Below are positions 1 to 7,971 of a DNA stretch of 23,839 nt, one piece after another. The notes under the pieces were generated by a model, which saw only the letters and a list, made by a program, of their open reading frames with translations, did not search any database and was not told the origin of the DNA. Origin of the DNA: a virus; IMG/VR virus record IMGVR_UViG_3300009431_000138, positions 1 through 23,839 of that record. One strand, 5' to 3'. How positions within the stretch are numbered: the first letter of the stretch is position 1; each line of letters opens with the position of its first letter. A program made the position numbers and the translations under genes.

Positions 1-12
1 AGGAAGAAGTAA

Positions 13-585
13 ATGCCCACGGTCATCAAGACGGAGCCGGAGGCCGAGCCGATCACCGTCGACGTCATGCAGGATCACCTCCGCGTCGATAGCGACGACG
101 AGGAAACCCTGATCGAGTCGCTGATCACGACGGCCCGGATCACGGTCGAGCACTGGACGGCGCGGCAGCTCATCACCGCCACCTGGAACCTCTACCTCGA
201 TGCCTTCAAGGCGGAGATCCGCGTCCCCTATCCGCCGCTCCAGTCCGTCTCCTCAATCAAATACTACGACACCGGCGGCACCCAGCAGACCCTCGATTCC
301 TCAGTCTACACCGTCGACACCTACGCCAAGCCCGGGCGCGTCGTCGAGGCCTACTCCCAGACCTGGCCCAGCACCCGCTCCATCATCAACGCGGTCGATG
401 TCGAATTCGTGGCCGGCTATGGCGCCGCCGGCTCCGACGTGCCCGAGCCGCTGCTGCAGGCCATGAAGCTCCTGGTCGGGCACTGGTTCGAGAACCGCGA
501 AGGGGTCCTCATCGGCGTCACCGCCCGCGAGCTCCCCCTGGCCGTCCAGAGCCTCATCTTCCCCTATCGAATCTGGAGCACCTGA
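13..585 (+). CDS. Phage head-tail connector (HK97 gp6-like)
   Basis: This 190-residue protein has the pattern of the phage gp6-like connector/adaptor family: an N-terminal helical part with acidic residues (HLRVDSDDEETLIESLI), then the family-typical helix continuing into a Trp-containing segment (VEHWTARQL), a central beta-rich insertion, and a C-terminal helical part with a Trp-Phe-Glu-Asn motif. The family forms a 12- or 13-mer ring docked under the portal and bridges it to the tail. The ATG is preceded by AGGAAG at 1-6. It is the first gene of a run in the canonical order connector, closure, gp10, tail terminator, tail tube, which supports the assignment. The next gene starts inside its stop codon (TGATG). 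Confidence 0.85.
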   Translation: MPTVIKTEPEAEPITVDVMQDHLRVDSDDEETLIESLITTARITVEHWTARQLITATWNLYLDAFKAEIRVPYPPLQSVSSIKYYDTGGTQQTLDSSVYTVDTYAKPGRVVEAYSQTWPSTRSIINAVDVEFVAGYGAAGSDVPEPLLQAMKLLVGHWFENREGVLIGVTARELPLAVQSLIFPYRIWST

Positions 586-965
586 TGCGCGCCGGCAAGC
601 TCAGACATCGCGGACACGTGCAATCGCCCGTCGAATCCGACGACACCGACGGCGCCGTGGTCATAGACGAATGGGACACCATCGGCATCCGCTGGATGTC
701 CGTCGAATACCTCTCCGGCCGCGAGCTCTTCCTGGCCCAGCAGGTCCAGGCCAATGTCAACGTGCGGATCCGGATGCGCTATCTCGCCGATGTGCTCCCG
801 CGCTATCGCGTCGGTCTCCTCACCGCCTCTGCCAGCGCCACCGCCACAGCGACCGGCACAGGCGGCGACGAGACGGACTTCGACAAGATCTTCAACATCG
901 AGCACGTGAACGATGTCGAGGAGCGCCATCGCGAGCTCATCCTCCTCTGCAAGGAGGCGCCATGA
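585..965 (+). CDS. Phage head closure / head-tail adaptor protein with Ser-Thr-Ala insertion
   Basis: This 126-residue protein resembles the SPP1 gp16 / HK97 gp7 head-tail adaptor family. It has an N-terminal arginine-rich start (MRAGKLRHRGHVQ), a central beta barrel with E-x-x-S-G-R-E-L-F, and a C-terminal strand pair ending RELILLCKE. Family members close the DNA channel and connect to the tail. The odd feature is a low-complexity stretch at about residues 79-98 (TASASATATATGTGG followed by an acidic tail), placed where the family usually has a short turn between strands. The gene overlaps both neighbours by one to four bases and is translationally coupled to them. Confidence 0.8.
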   Translation: MRAGKLRHRGHVQSPVESDDTDGAVVIDEWDTIGIRWMSVEYLSGRELFLAQQVQANVNVRIRMRYLADVLPRYRVGLLTASASATATATGTGGDETDFDKIFNIEHVNDVEERHRELILLCKEAP

Positions 966-1390
966 GCCCCTATATCGACATCTCCCTGACCGGCGACAAG
1001 GCGCTCCAGAAGAAGCTGAACCGCCTCCCCAAGGTCATGCAGAAGAAGATCGTCCGCAAGGCCCTCCGGGAGGGGGCCCGCCCGGTCCTGGCCTCCGCCA
1101 GATCCAAGGCGCCCGTCCGCACCGGCGCCATGAAGAAGTCCCTCAAGCTCCGCGCCCGCCGTGCCCGTCGCGGCAACTTCGGCGTGGAGGTCCGCACCGG
1201 CACCCGCGCCGAGCTGGGCATCCCCGAAAACGACCCCGGCTACTACCCCTTCTCCGTCGAATTCGGCCACGGCAACGTGCCGGCCCAGCCCTTCATGCGG
1301 CCCGCCCTCGATGAGAACCGGGAGCCGGCCCTCAAGATCATCGGCCGCGAGATCGGCCGCGGCGTCGAGCAGGAGGGCAAGAAGGCATGA
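962..1390 (+). CDS. HK97 gp10-like head-tail / tail completion protein
   Basis: This 142-residue protein is recognised as HK97 gp10-like. It shows an N-terminal helix rich in Lys/Leu (ALQKKLNRLPKVMQKKI), the family-typical KAPVRTGAMKKSL segment, a beta region ending YPFSVEFGHG, and PAQPFMRPALD before a final helix. These proteins are needed for head-tail joining or tail completion in siphoviruses. The ATG overlaps the stop of the closure gene (ATGA), which fixes the start; an in-frame open stretch further upstream lies inside the previous gene and is not used. The protein is strongly basic. Confidence 0.9.
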   Translation: MSPYIDISLTGDKALQKKLNRLPKVMQKKIVRKALREGARPVLASARSKAPVRTGAMKKSLKLRARRARRGNFGVEVRTGTRAELGIPENDPGYYPFSVEFGHGNVPAQPFMRPALDENREPALKIIGREIGRGVEQEGKKA

Positions 1391-1815
1391 GCTTCCGCGA
1401 GGCCCTCAACTACCAGCTCCGCAACGGCACCAACACCCAGCCCGTCACCGGCGCACGCTGCTGGCCGGCCGGGAATGTGCGCCAGAGCACCCGCGTCGCC
1501 GACGGCGCCTACCTCACGTATCAGATCATCAGCAACGTGCAGACCCACCACCAGGCGGACAATGCCTCCCTCTCCCGGGCCCGCGTCCAGATCAATGCCT
1601 ATGGCGTCACCCCCAAGATCGCCGAGGCCGCCCGGGACGCGGTCAAGGCGGATCTCGACACCCTCCGCGGCGCCATGGGTGAGACCGGATCCACCGTCAC
1701 CGTGCGCAAGGCCTATCTCGAGGCCGACCACGACAGCTTTATTCCACCGATCGATGCGAGCCAGCGTGGCCCGCAGTTCAAGATCATGGACTTTGTTTTC
1801 TGGTTCGTCGAATAG
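1387..1815 (+). CDS. DUF3168-like tail terminator / tail completion protein
   Basis: This 142-residue protein matches the DUF3168 family (SPP1 gp17 / lambda gpU-like tail terminators) by length, position and pattern: N-terminal helix, a strand with the family's tyrosine-rich TYQIISN segment, R-x-Q-I-N-A-Y strand, a helix, and a C-terminal strand ending FVFWFVE. Tail terminators cap the growing tail tube and provide the interface to the head. It overlaps the gp10-like gene by ATGA, so the two are probably co-translated. Confidence 0.8.
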   Translation: MSFREALNYQLRNGTNTQPVTGARCWPAGNVRQSTRVADGAYLTYQIISNVQTHHQADNASLSRARVQINAYGVTPKIAEAARDAVKADLDTLRGAMGETGSTVTVRKAYLEADHDSFIPPIDASQRGPQFKIMDFVFWFVE

Positions 1816-1828
1816 AAAAGGAGCTGAC

Positions 1829-2239
1829 ATGCCAGAAGCCAGCCCGAGCGTGGACATTGGCACTGGGATTACGATCGCCTTCGGAACCAGTGGCTTCTCC
1901 GCGCAAATCATGGATGTGACCCCGCCCGGTCAGGAGCGGGAGTCCATCGAGACCTCCCACCAGGGGACGGTCAACGGCAAGACCTTCACCCCGGCGGATC
2001 TCTACGATCCGGGCGGACTCGAATTCGAGATCCACTTCAACCCGGACACCGTGCCGCCGATCGACGATGCGGTGGAAGAGATCATCATCACCTGGCCGGC
2101 CGGGGCCACGTGGACCTTCGACGGATTCATGACCGGCTACGCGCCCAGCGCCCCGCTCAATGACAAGATGGTCGCGACCGTCACCGTCAAGGTCTCCGGC
2201 GAGATCGACATCGACGGCGCCGCGACTGCTTCGGCCTAG
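1829..2239 (+). CDS. Major tail tube protein
   Basis: This 136-residue protein has the size and pattern of siphovirus major tail proteins: a short N-terminal arm, GTGITIAFGTSGFSAQIMDV as first strand pair, a loop with E-S-I-E-T-S-H-Q, and a C-terminal Ig-free end. The residues GGLEFEIHFNPD are typical of the tail tube fold. It polymerises into the tail tube. The start is an ATG with a good ribosome site (AAAAGGAG, 1816-1823). It sits directly between the tail terminator and the tail assembly chaperones, which is the expected place. Other in-frame sequence upstream overlaps the previous gene and is rejected. Confidence 0.8.
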   Translation: MPEASPSVDIGTGITIAFGTSGFSAQIMDVTPPGQERESIETSHQGTVNGKTFTPADLYDPGGLEFEIHFNPDTVPPIDDAVEEIIITWPAGATWTFDGFMTGYAPSAPLNDKMVATVTVKVSGEIDIDGAATASA

Positions 2240-2270
2240 TCCAGGACCCAAGCCACCGAAAGGAGGAATC

Positions 2271-2741
2271 GTGGGCGAGAACGATCCCCTCGTCAAAGAG
2301 GGAAAGCCCGTCTGTGCTCAGATCAAGCCGCAACCGCAGGAACCGGATGCCGTCCCGGAGGTCGACCTGACCAGGGACGCCATCCTGGCCGCCGAGGATC
2401 GGCCGATCCGGCGCGAGGCCGTGCCCGAGTGGGGCGGCTACGTCCATCTCCGCACCATGACCGGCGCCGAGCGCGATCAGTATGAGATCGCCTGCACCCA
2501 GGCCGGCCGGATCTCCGTCAGGAACGCCATCGCCCGGCTCCTGGCCATGACCCTCTGCGATGCCGCCGGCACGCCGCTCTTCGTCCTGAAGGATATCGCC
2601 GCGCTCAATGCGAAATCCTCCAAGGCGCTCGGGCGGATCTTCGAAATCGCCAGCTCCATGAACGGCCTCAGTCAGCGCGATATCGAAACCCTGGCGGGAA
2701 ACTCCGCCGGCGACCAGAGCGACAATTCTGGTTCAGACTGA
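2271..2741 (+). CDS. Tail assembly chaperone, G-type (upstream frame)
   Basis: A 156-residue protein starting at GTG, with AAAGGAGG at 2259-2266 as a strong ribosome site. It corresponds by position and size to lambda gpG (140 residues): just after the tail tube and just before the tape measure. The middle part (RTMTGAERDQYEIA) is typical of chaperones in this slot. The last third contains the heptamer GGGAAAC in the correct phase for a -1 shift. The frame then ends after a short acidic tail (DQSDNSGSD), while the -1 frame continues with a T-type domain. The chaperone coats the tape measure protein and recruits tail tube subunits. Confidence 0.85.
   Translation: MGENDPLVKEGKPVCAQIKPQPQEPDAVPEVDLTRDAILAAEDRPIRREAVPEWGGYVHLRTMTGAERDQYEIACTQAGRISVRNAIARLLAMTLCDAAGTPLFVLKDIAALNAKSSKALGRIFEIASSMNGLSQRDIETLAGNSAGDQSDNSGSD
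2696..2702 (+). promoter_or_regulatory. Programmed -1 ribosomal frameshift site GGGAAAC
   Basis: The bases read G GGA AAC in the frame of the G-type gene, an exact X XXY YYZ heptamer and one base from the lambda G/GT slippery site GGGAAAG. After a slip the reading continues at 2702 in the -1 frame, which is open to 3082 and encodes a recognisable T domain. The predicted fusion is 144 + 126 = 270 residues, close to lambda gpGT (279). Confidence 0.85.
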
Positions 2742-3082
2742 CCCTCGCCCTGGGCCATCGTTCGGTCGCCGAAGCGCAAGAGTGCATCAGCTCGGCCGAG
2801 TTCGCCGAATGGTGCGCCTATGACCGGCTGAGCCCGATCGGGCCGGATCGCGCCGACTGGCGAGCCGGGATGATCGCCGCAACCGTCGCGAACACCTGGC
2901 GGACCAAAGGGCGGCCGGCCACGGCCGAGGACTTCATGCCGAAGTTCCAGGGCCGCCGCGAGCGCCGGTCCGCTGAGGAGATACAGGCCGTGATGACGCA
3001 ATGGGCCATCGCCCACAACCGACGCATCCGCAAGGAGCGCGAGAAGGAGAAGAAGTCGGATGGCCACTGTCGCCAATCTTAA
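2702..3082 (+). CDS. Tail assembly chaperone T domain (C-terminal part of G-T frameshift fusion)
   Basis: This 126-codon open stretch lies in the -1 frame relative to the G-type gene and has no good start of its own at its beginning. It encodes FRLTLALGHRSVAEAQECIS, then SAEFAEWCAYDRLSPIGPDR, WRAGMIAATVAN and AEDFMPKF. This is the pattern of the DUF4035 / gpT-like domain (E-W-x-A-Y-x-R-L-x-P-x-G, then D-x-R-A-x-M-I-A, then P-x-D-F-M-P). It is expected to be made only as the C-terminal part of the G-T fusion through the slip at 2696-2702. The end is charged and coiled-coil-like (RIRKEREKEKK), and its final 23 bases overlap the tape measure gene. An internal ATG at 2870 would give only a fragment. 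Confidence 0.85.
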   Translation, partial: LRRRPERQFWFRLTLALGHRSVAEAQECISSAEFAEWCAYDRLSPIGPDRADWRAGMIAATVANTWRTKGRPATAEDFMPKFQGRRERRSAEEIQAVMTQWAIAHNRRIRKEREKEKKSDGHCRQS

Positions 3083-4856
3083 CGTCGCCGTCACCGCCCG
3101 CACCCGAAAGTTTCGCCGCGGAATGAAGCGATCGCAAGGGATCGTCTCGCGGTTCGCCGGCACCGTGGCTCGCGCCGGGGTCAAGCTCGCGGCTTTCAGC
3201 GCTGTCTCCGCGGCCGCCGGCGCGACGGTGCTCGGCTTCTTCGTCCGCAAGGAAATGAAGGCCGTCGACGCGACGGCCAAGCTCTCTGATCGCATCGGCA
3301 TCGCCACCGAGAAGCTCGTCGGTCTTCAGCACGCCGCCGAGATCACCGGCGCCGGCACCGAGGTCCTCAACAAGGGCCTCATGTTCCAGTCCAAGGCCCT
3401 GGGCGAAGCCAAGCAGGGCATCGGCGAGGCGCGCTATGCCCTCGACGCCCTCGGCCTCAAGGTCGACGACATCATCAAGATGTCGCCGGACCAGGCCTTC
3501 CTCACGATCGCCGAGTCCATGAAGGGCCTGGCTACCCAGTCCGAGCGGAACTATGTGGCCACCAAGCTCTATGGCCGCGCCGGCCAGAAGCTCGTCAATA
3601 CCCTCTCGCTCGGGAGCGCCGGCCTCCGGGAGATGGTTGAGGAAAGCCGGAGACTCTATGGCTCTCTCACGCGCGTCGACGCGCGGAAGATCGAGCAGGC
3701 GAACGATGCGATCCAGCGCACGAAGACCTCCTTCCGGGGTCTGATTCGCGGCCTGGCTGTGCGCATGGCGCCGACCATCACGAAGGTCGCCAATGTCATC
3801 ACGCGAGGCTTCATTCTGATTCGCGAGAAGGTTGCGCCGATTGTCGGCGGGATCGCCACTATGGCGCGCGAGAAGCTCAGCCGCCTGGTCAAGTGGGCCA
3901 TGCCACTGATTCGTGCCTATGGCGCCGTGCTCGTCTCCTATTTCGGCATGATCTGGGAGGGCATCAAGATCGTCGGCAACTTCATCGGCCGGATCTTCAC
4001 CCGACTCTTCCCCCAGGTGAAAGGCTTCAGCAGCGCCATGACCGACATGCGGGATCTGGTGATCTTCTCCCTAATCACGGTGCAATTCGTTTTTCAAAAC
4101 TGGCGCGACTACGTCCGGCTCTATCTGGTTCAGGGCGCCTACAACATCGAGAAGTTTGCGAACCAGGTCAAGCACATCTTCACTGTCGCCATTCCCACCT
4201 ACGCCCGATATCTCCTGAATTCCTTGGGCGCGCTCAATCGAAACATTGACAAATTGTTCCGCAACCTCGGTGGCAACCTCGGCCGCTTCGCCACCTCGTT
4301 GCCTGCCCTCATCACCGGCAAGCTTAAGATTGGCGATATCTGGCAACCGCTTCTGGGCGGCATGGAGACTGTCTTCGGGAAGATGCCCAAGATCGCCGAG
4401 CGCAAGATCGGTGTCATTGAAAAGGTCCTCGGCGATAGGGCGAAGGACCTCAAAGATGCCCTGGGTGGCAAGTTCCAGAAGTTCTTCGCCGAGCGCATGA
4501 AGGAGCTTGGCAAGCTCCCCGAATGGCTCGCGGGCCTCCTCAAGGACTGGAACGAGCTTGGCAAGAAGCCCAAGGACGGGCAGGACATCACCGGCACCGG
4601 GGGACAGGAGGAAGCCGGGGCTGGTGGAGAAGCGACGGCGCTCCCGACGACCTCGCCCGCGGCGCTGCAGAAGGGCACCGTGGCGGCCTATTCGGCGATC
4701 ACCAAGGCGCAGGTCCAGCATCAGGCCCGGGCTCTCAAGGCCGCCGAGCGCACGGCCACGAATACGGCGAAATCAAATGAGCTGCAAAAGGACCAGGTCG
4801 ACCATCTCAGCACGATCAGTGAATCCCTGAGCGGCCTGCAAGTAGTGGAGATCTGA
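3060..4856 (+). CDS. Tail tape measure protein
   Basis: This 598-residue protein follows the G/GT chaperones directly, the invariant place of the tape measure. The N-terminus (residues 1-40) is basic and amphipathic, followed by a hydrophobic stretch at about 42-62 (LAAFSAVSAAAGATVLGFFV) and a helical region containing the family-like KLSDRIGIATEKLVGLQHAA and LYGRAGQKLV motifs. A second hydrophobic segment lies at about 283-310. A Gly/Glu-rich low-complexity linker at about 508-535 precedes a final helical tail. The start is ATG 3060 with AAGGAG at 3044-3049. It fixes tail length and is ejected into the host. At roughly 1.5 angstrom per residue it predicts a tail near 90 nm (inference). Confidence 0.9.
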   Translation: MATVANLNVAVTARTRKFRRGMKRSQGIVSRFAGTVARAGVKLAAFSAVSAAAGATVLGFFVRKEMKAVDATAKLSDRIGIATEKLVGLQHAAEITGAGTEVLNKGLMFQSKALGEAKQGIGEARYALDALGLKVDDIIKMSPDQAFLTIAESMKGLATQSERNYVATKLYGRAGQKLVNTLSLGSAGLREMVEESRRLYGSLTRVDARKIEQANDAIQRTKTSFRGLIRGLAVRMAPTITKVANVITRGFILIREKVAPIVGGIATMAREKLSRLVKWAMPLIRAYGAVLVSYFGMIWEGIKIVGNFIGRIFTRLFPQVKGFSSAMTDMRDLVIFSLITVQFVFQNWRDYVRLYLVQGAYNIEKFANQVKHIFTVAIPTYARYLLNSLGALNRNIDKLFRNLGGNLGRFATSLPALITGKLKIGDIWQPLLGGMETVFGKMPKIAERKIGVIEKVLGDRAKDLKDALGGKFQKFFAERMKELGKLPEWLAGLLKDWNELGKKPKDGQDITGTGGQEEAGAGGEATALPTTSPAALQKGTVAAYSAITKAQVQHQARALKAAERTATNTAKSNELQKDQVDHLSTISESLSGLQVVEI

Positions 4857-4857
4857 C

Positions 4858-5706
4858 ATGGCGGACATCGTGAAGGAATGGACGAAGGGGGCCACGGCCG
4901 GCAGGAGCCAGGACGGCCGCCAATATCGTCGCGTCTTCCAGGTGCAACTTGAAACCCTGGGCGATTATCCGGCCAAGGACGCCCGCGAGGCTACGGGCAT
5001 CCCCACCGTCGGCGACGCGCATCCCGACGACAGTGCCGCCAAGGTTCGCCGCGTCGAGGCGGCCGGCACGGGCAACCGGAAAATCTGGATGGTCAACGTC
5101 GACTATGAGAAACGCTACGGCACGGCCGTGGACTATCCTGACGATCCACTCGATGAGGATCCCAAGATCAGGTGGGGCGCGTGGACGCACACCGTGGCCA
5201 TTGAGAAGGACAAGTTTGGGATTGGTGTCTACAACACGGCCGGTAGTCGCTTTGACCCGCCGCTTCAGCGCGACGCCTATGAGCTCGAGGTGACCATCAC
5301 CCGCAACGAGGCCTCCTATAGTCCCTCCACGGCTCGCAGCTTCCTCGGCAGTGTAAATGCTGCGCAGACCGAGATCGCCGGCTACGTTGCCGGCTACCGC
5401 AAGGCCAAGATCGTCGAATACTCCGGCCAAGCGGCCAACCGCAACGAAGTCAACTATTACATCGTCACCTACAAGATCCAGTTCAATGAAGACCGCTGGG
5501 ATTTCCGTCCTCTCAGCCACGGGCTCTATCGCATTCGGGACGGTGTGCACGAGCGGTGCACCGATGATCGCGGAAAGCCGGCGGTCTCGTCGAAGCTGCT
5601 GGATGAGGATGGCGACCAGTTCATAGTGCAGGGCCTCTTGCAGCATTTCATGCAAAAGCGCGTGTTCCCGGAGAAGGATTTCTCCACCCTCAACTTGGAC
5701 ATCTAG
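4858..5706 (+). CDS. Putative tail tip / baseplate protein, unknown family
   Basis: This 282-residue protein starts two bases after the tape measure stop. No named domain is recognised. It is beta-rich, with a segment resembling proteins in this slot of other siphoviruses (TGIPTVGDAHPDD, then a long beta stretch GNRKIWMVNVDYEKRY), and a repeated alternation of Asp/Tyr/Trp through NYYIVTYKIQFNEDRWDF. Position after the tape measure and before the putative fibre suggests a distal tail or hub component. It has no signal peptide or membrane segment. Function is inferred from gene order only. Confidence 0.6.
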   Translation: MADIVKEWTKGATAGRSQDGRQYRRVFQVQLETLGDYPAKDAREATGIPTVGDAHPDDSAAKVRRVEAAGTGNRKIWMVNVDYEKRYGTAVDYPDDPLDEDPKIRWGAWTHTVAIEKDKFGIGVYNTAGSRFDPPLQRDAYELEVTITRNEASYSPSTARSFLGSVNAAQTEIAGYVAGYRKAKIVEYSGQAANRNEVNYYIVTYKIQFNEDRWDFRPLSHGLYRIRDGVHERCTDDRGKPAVSSKLLDEDGDQFIVQGLLQHFMQKRVFPEKDFSTLNLDI

Positions 5707-5709
5707 GCC

Positions 5710-7449
5710 GTGGTTCAAGGCGCCATATTCAGTCAGGACTCGGCACAGCGCATCGCCGATGTGGTCCGCTTGATCGAGCGGCTGCCGCCGGAGTTGCGAG
5801 AGCGAGCGGGTAGCATCTGGCCTGAATCGGACACGCGCCTCGTCGACATCCACGACGTCGGGGGCATTTATGCCCCGGCCGGGTCCCTGGTTTGGCTCTA
5901 TGAGTGGGATGCCACGGACTATGAATTCGACACCAAGCAGCCGGAAGTGGGCGGGCTTGCCCAGATCGGGATTACCCTCGAGGCTATCGAGGCGAACGAC
6001 CAGGGCGCAGCGTGGATCCGCGGCTCGCATCAGATCGAGGTCGTCCTCGAGACCGGCGAGACCCTGAGCCAATGGGAGCGCGTCGGGCCGCGGCGCTTCT
6101 CCTGGCAGGGGCAGAAGTCGAAGCTCGGAATCTTCATCGTCGAGAGGATCATCAGCCAGGCCGGGCTCGTGGTCACGGCCCAGGTCCGCTTCCTCGAGGA
6201 GCGCGGCGGCTGGAGTTATCTCGAGGACGGGGACGATGTCGACGGGCCCTTCACCGTTTGGGTATTCAGCGATGACTATGAGATGGACGATTACACGAAC
6301 GGCGTCCTGACCGTCGACGTGGACGGCGGCGCCGGCGGTGTCGCGAATACGCTCTATTTCCCCTCCCCGATCACCATTGTGGTCGAGAAGATCCCCTATG
6401 CCGTCTCGGCGCTCAAGGTCACGGCCGCGGTCGGGCTCAGCCAGGATGCGGACTACGTCACCACCTGCTCCGACACCGCGACCGACATGGGCGACGGCGT
6501 CCTCCTCATCGGCGCGACCCCGACCAATACCGGCGCCCCGACGGGCGATGGCACTGGAGATGCCACCGGGGATGGGACAGGCGACGGAACCGGGGACGCG
6601 ACAGGAGACGCAACCGGCGATGGCGACGGGACCGGAGATGGCGACGGGACCGGAGATGGCGACGGGACCGGGAGCGACACCGGCACGCCCACGGACACAG
6701 ACACGCCCACCGCTACCGCGACGGCGACTCAGGCGCCCACCTGCATCGACCTGGTCTGGACCGATGACTTCGACCGCGCCAACGACCCCAATCTCAACGC
6801 CAACACCGGCGCAACCTGGTATCACGAACGCGCCAACTATGACCACTTGGAAATCAAGGACAATGAATGTCGTCTTTACTGGGACGATGCCATCGGCTCA
6901 CCCTCGTCGACCCCCCATTTCGGCTATGCGACCGTTGGGCCTCTATGCGACCCCCAGAATGGCATCGGCCAGCCGGATGAGGTCAGGGTCAAGATGGCGA
7001 GCTGGACTGGCGACGACCATGTCTCCTATACGGGCAGGATTTATGTGCTCCATCGCCTGTTCGTCCTGTACAGTTCACACGGCGCTGGCAATCCTTTTGC
7101 GGCGGGAATGACGGGATATTATCAACATTTTGCGAAGGGCTACGGCGGCGCTGGAGATACACGCAAGATCTACCGCCGTGATGATGGCAGCACCACGGAG
7201 ATCGACAGCGGCGGCGCTTGTAATGAGGGCGAACAGTGGATTCAGTATTTCGAGGGCGCGAACCCATCGATCAAGACTTCAAGCGCTGCCGACACGCGCA
7301 CAGTCCATGACACTACCTATACCAGCGGGCTCTGGGCGGGAATCTACTTGGGATTATCGCAGAGCATTAGTTCACCAGCGGGAGATATTGCCGCTGGCAG
7401 CTACGTGCAAATGGGCGACTTCTCGCTCGATCTGGCGCAGGCTCCGTAA
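5710..7449 (+). CDS. Putative tail tip / receptor-binding protein with Thr-Gly-Asp repeat and beta-sandwich-like C-terminus
   Basis: This 579-residue protein starts at GTG, three bases after the preceding stop. Residues 1 to about 275 form a mixed beta domain of unknown family that probably attaches it to the tail. Residues 278-322 are a Thr-Gly-Asp repeat (TGDGTGDATGD-like units), followed by a Thr/Pro/Ala stretch at about 322-347 (TGTPTDTDTPTATATATQAP). From residue 350 a domain begins (DLVWTDDFDRANDPNLN, then GATWYHERAN) with the look of the concanavalin/LamG-type beta sandwich often used for glycan binding. The layout anchor, flexible linker, binding domain fits a receptor-binding protein. 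The linker is also a plausible acceptor for the glycosyltransferase two genes downstream (inference). Confidence 0.65.
   Translation: MVQGAIFSQDSAQRIADVVRLIERLPPELRERAGSIWPESDTRLVDIHDVGGIYAPAGSLVWLYEWDATDYEFDTKQPEVGGLAQIGITLEAIEANDQGAAWIRGSHQIEVVLETGETLSQWERVGPRRFSWQGQKSKLGIFIVERIISQAGLVVTAQVRFLEERGGWSYLEDGDDVDGPFTVWVFSDDYEMDDYTNGVLTVDVDGGAGGVANTLYFPSPITIVVEKIPYAVSALKVTAAVGLSQDADYVTTCSDTATDMGDGVLLIGATPTNTGAPTGDGTGDATGDGTGDGTGDATGDATGDGDGTGDGDGTGDGDGTGSDTGTPTDTDTPTATATATQAPTCIDLVWTDDFDRANDPNLNANTGATWYHERANYDHLEIKDNECRLYWDDAIGSPSSTPHFGYATVGPLCDPQNGIGQPDEVRVKMASWTGDDHVSYTGRIYVLHRLFVLYSSHGAGNPFAAGMTGYYQHFAKGYGGAGDTRKIYRRDDGSTTEIDSGGACNEGEQWIQYFEGANPSIKTSSAADTRTVHDTTYTSGLWAGIYLGLSQSISSPAGDIAAGSYVQMGDFSLDLAQAP
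6541..6675 (+). repeat. In-frame minisatellite encoding Thr-Gly-Asp repeats
   Basis: The stretch is built from 6-bp and 12-bp degenerate units coding for TGD and GDGTGD. It includes two exact copies of the 18-bp unit GGCGACGGGACCGGAGAT at 6622-6639 and 6640-6657, and a third diverged copy from 6658. All units keep the reading frame, so slippage or recombination would change only linker length in the tail protein. Confidence 0.85.
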
Positions 7450-7464
7450 TGGGGAAGAAATAAC

Positions 7465-7971
7465 ATGGCGCAAGTGACGATCTGGGTGCCCATCCAAGAG
7501 CGGGCCGATGCCGAGCAGGGAATCATCCGCCGACCCGACGTCCCGGAGGCCATCCCGTTTACGACCCGCGAGGGCATTCCCGCCGATTTCGTGACCGAGA
7601 CGCGGCCCACGCCCCTGGCGATCACCCACGCCCAGATCGTCGTCGACGAGAGGGACGTGGACAAATGCCCCAAGCGCGTCCAGGAGCGCGACGTCGCCGA
7701 GCGGGATCGCCTCCTCGTGCGCATGCTGCAGGAGTGCGGCGGAGACTATGAGCGGAAGGCCGACGCCTTCTTCGACAGCGTCCCGGATATCGCGACGGGC
7801 ACGGAGACGCGCAAGCGCATGGCCGCCCGGCTTCTGCTGCAGGCCGTGGCCCGGGGTCTGAGGCCGGCCAAGGCGGTCGCCATCTCCGAACGCCACAACT
7901 TCAAGGATGTCGACCCCGGCGAGCGACCGAGATCGGCGCCGGGAGGGGGCGCCCGTGGCCCGACTCGCTGA
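7465..7971 (+). CDS. Conserved-looking phage protein of unknown function
   Basis: This 168-residue soluble protein has no recognised domain. The first half is beta-rich (MAQVTIWVPIQERADAEQ). The middle part is highly charged, with a cluster of Asp/Arg (VVDERDVDKCPKRVQERDV), and is followed by helices ending in RLLLQAVARGLRPAKAVA. The C-terminus is basic and Gly/Pro/Arg-rich. It lies between the tail tip protein and the glycosyltransferase and overlaps the latter by 17 bases (with GTG 7955) or 65 bases (with ATG 7907). It may be a tail-associated chaperone or accessory protein; nothing firmer can be said. Confidence 0.6.
   Translation: MAQVTIWVPIQERADAEQGIIRRPDVPEAIPFTTREGIPADFVTETRPTPLAITHAQIVVDERDVDKCPKRVQERDVAERDRLLVRMLQECGGDYERKADAFFDSVPDIATGTETRKRMAARLLLQAVARGLRPAKAVAISERHNFKDVDPGERPRSAPGGGARGPTR

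Noticed and set aside
6541-6675. Tandem repeats that might be a CRISPR array or a diversity-generating variable region.
   Set aside because: Units are contiguous without spacers and all in frame in the tail protein; no Cas genes, reverse transcriptase or template repeat were seen in the window.
4816-6846. A 676-codon open frame on the minus strand opposite the tail tip and tail hub genes.
   Set aside because: It is antisense to well-supported structural genes, its product is Gly/Val/Ile/Asp-rich with no domain, and long antisense frames are common in high-GC coding DNA.
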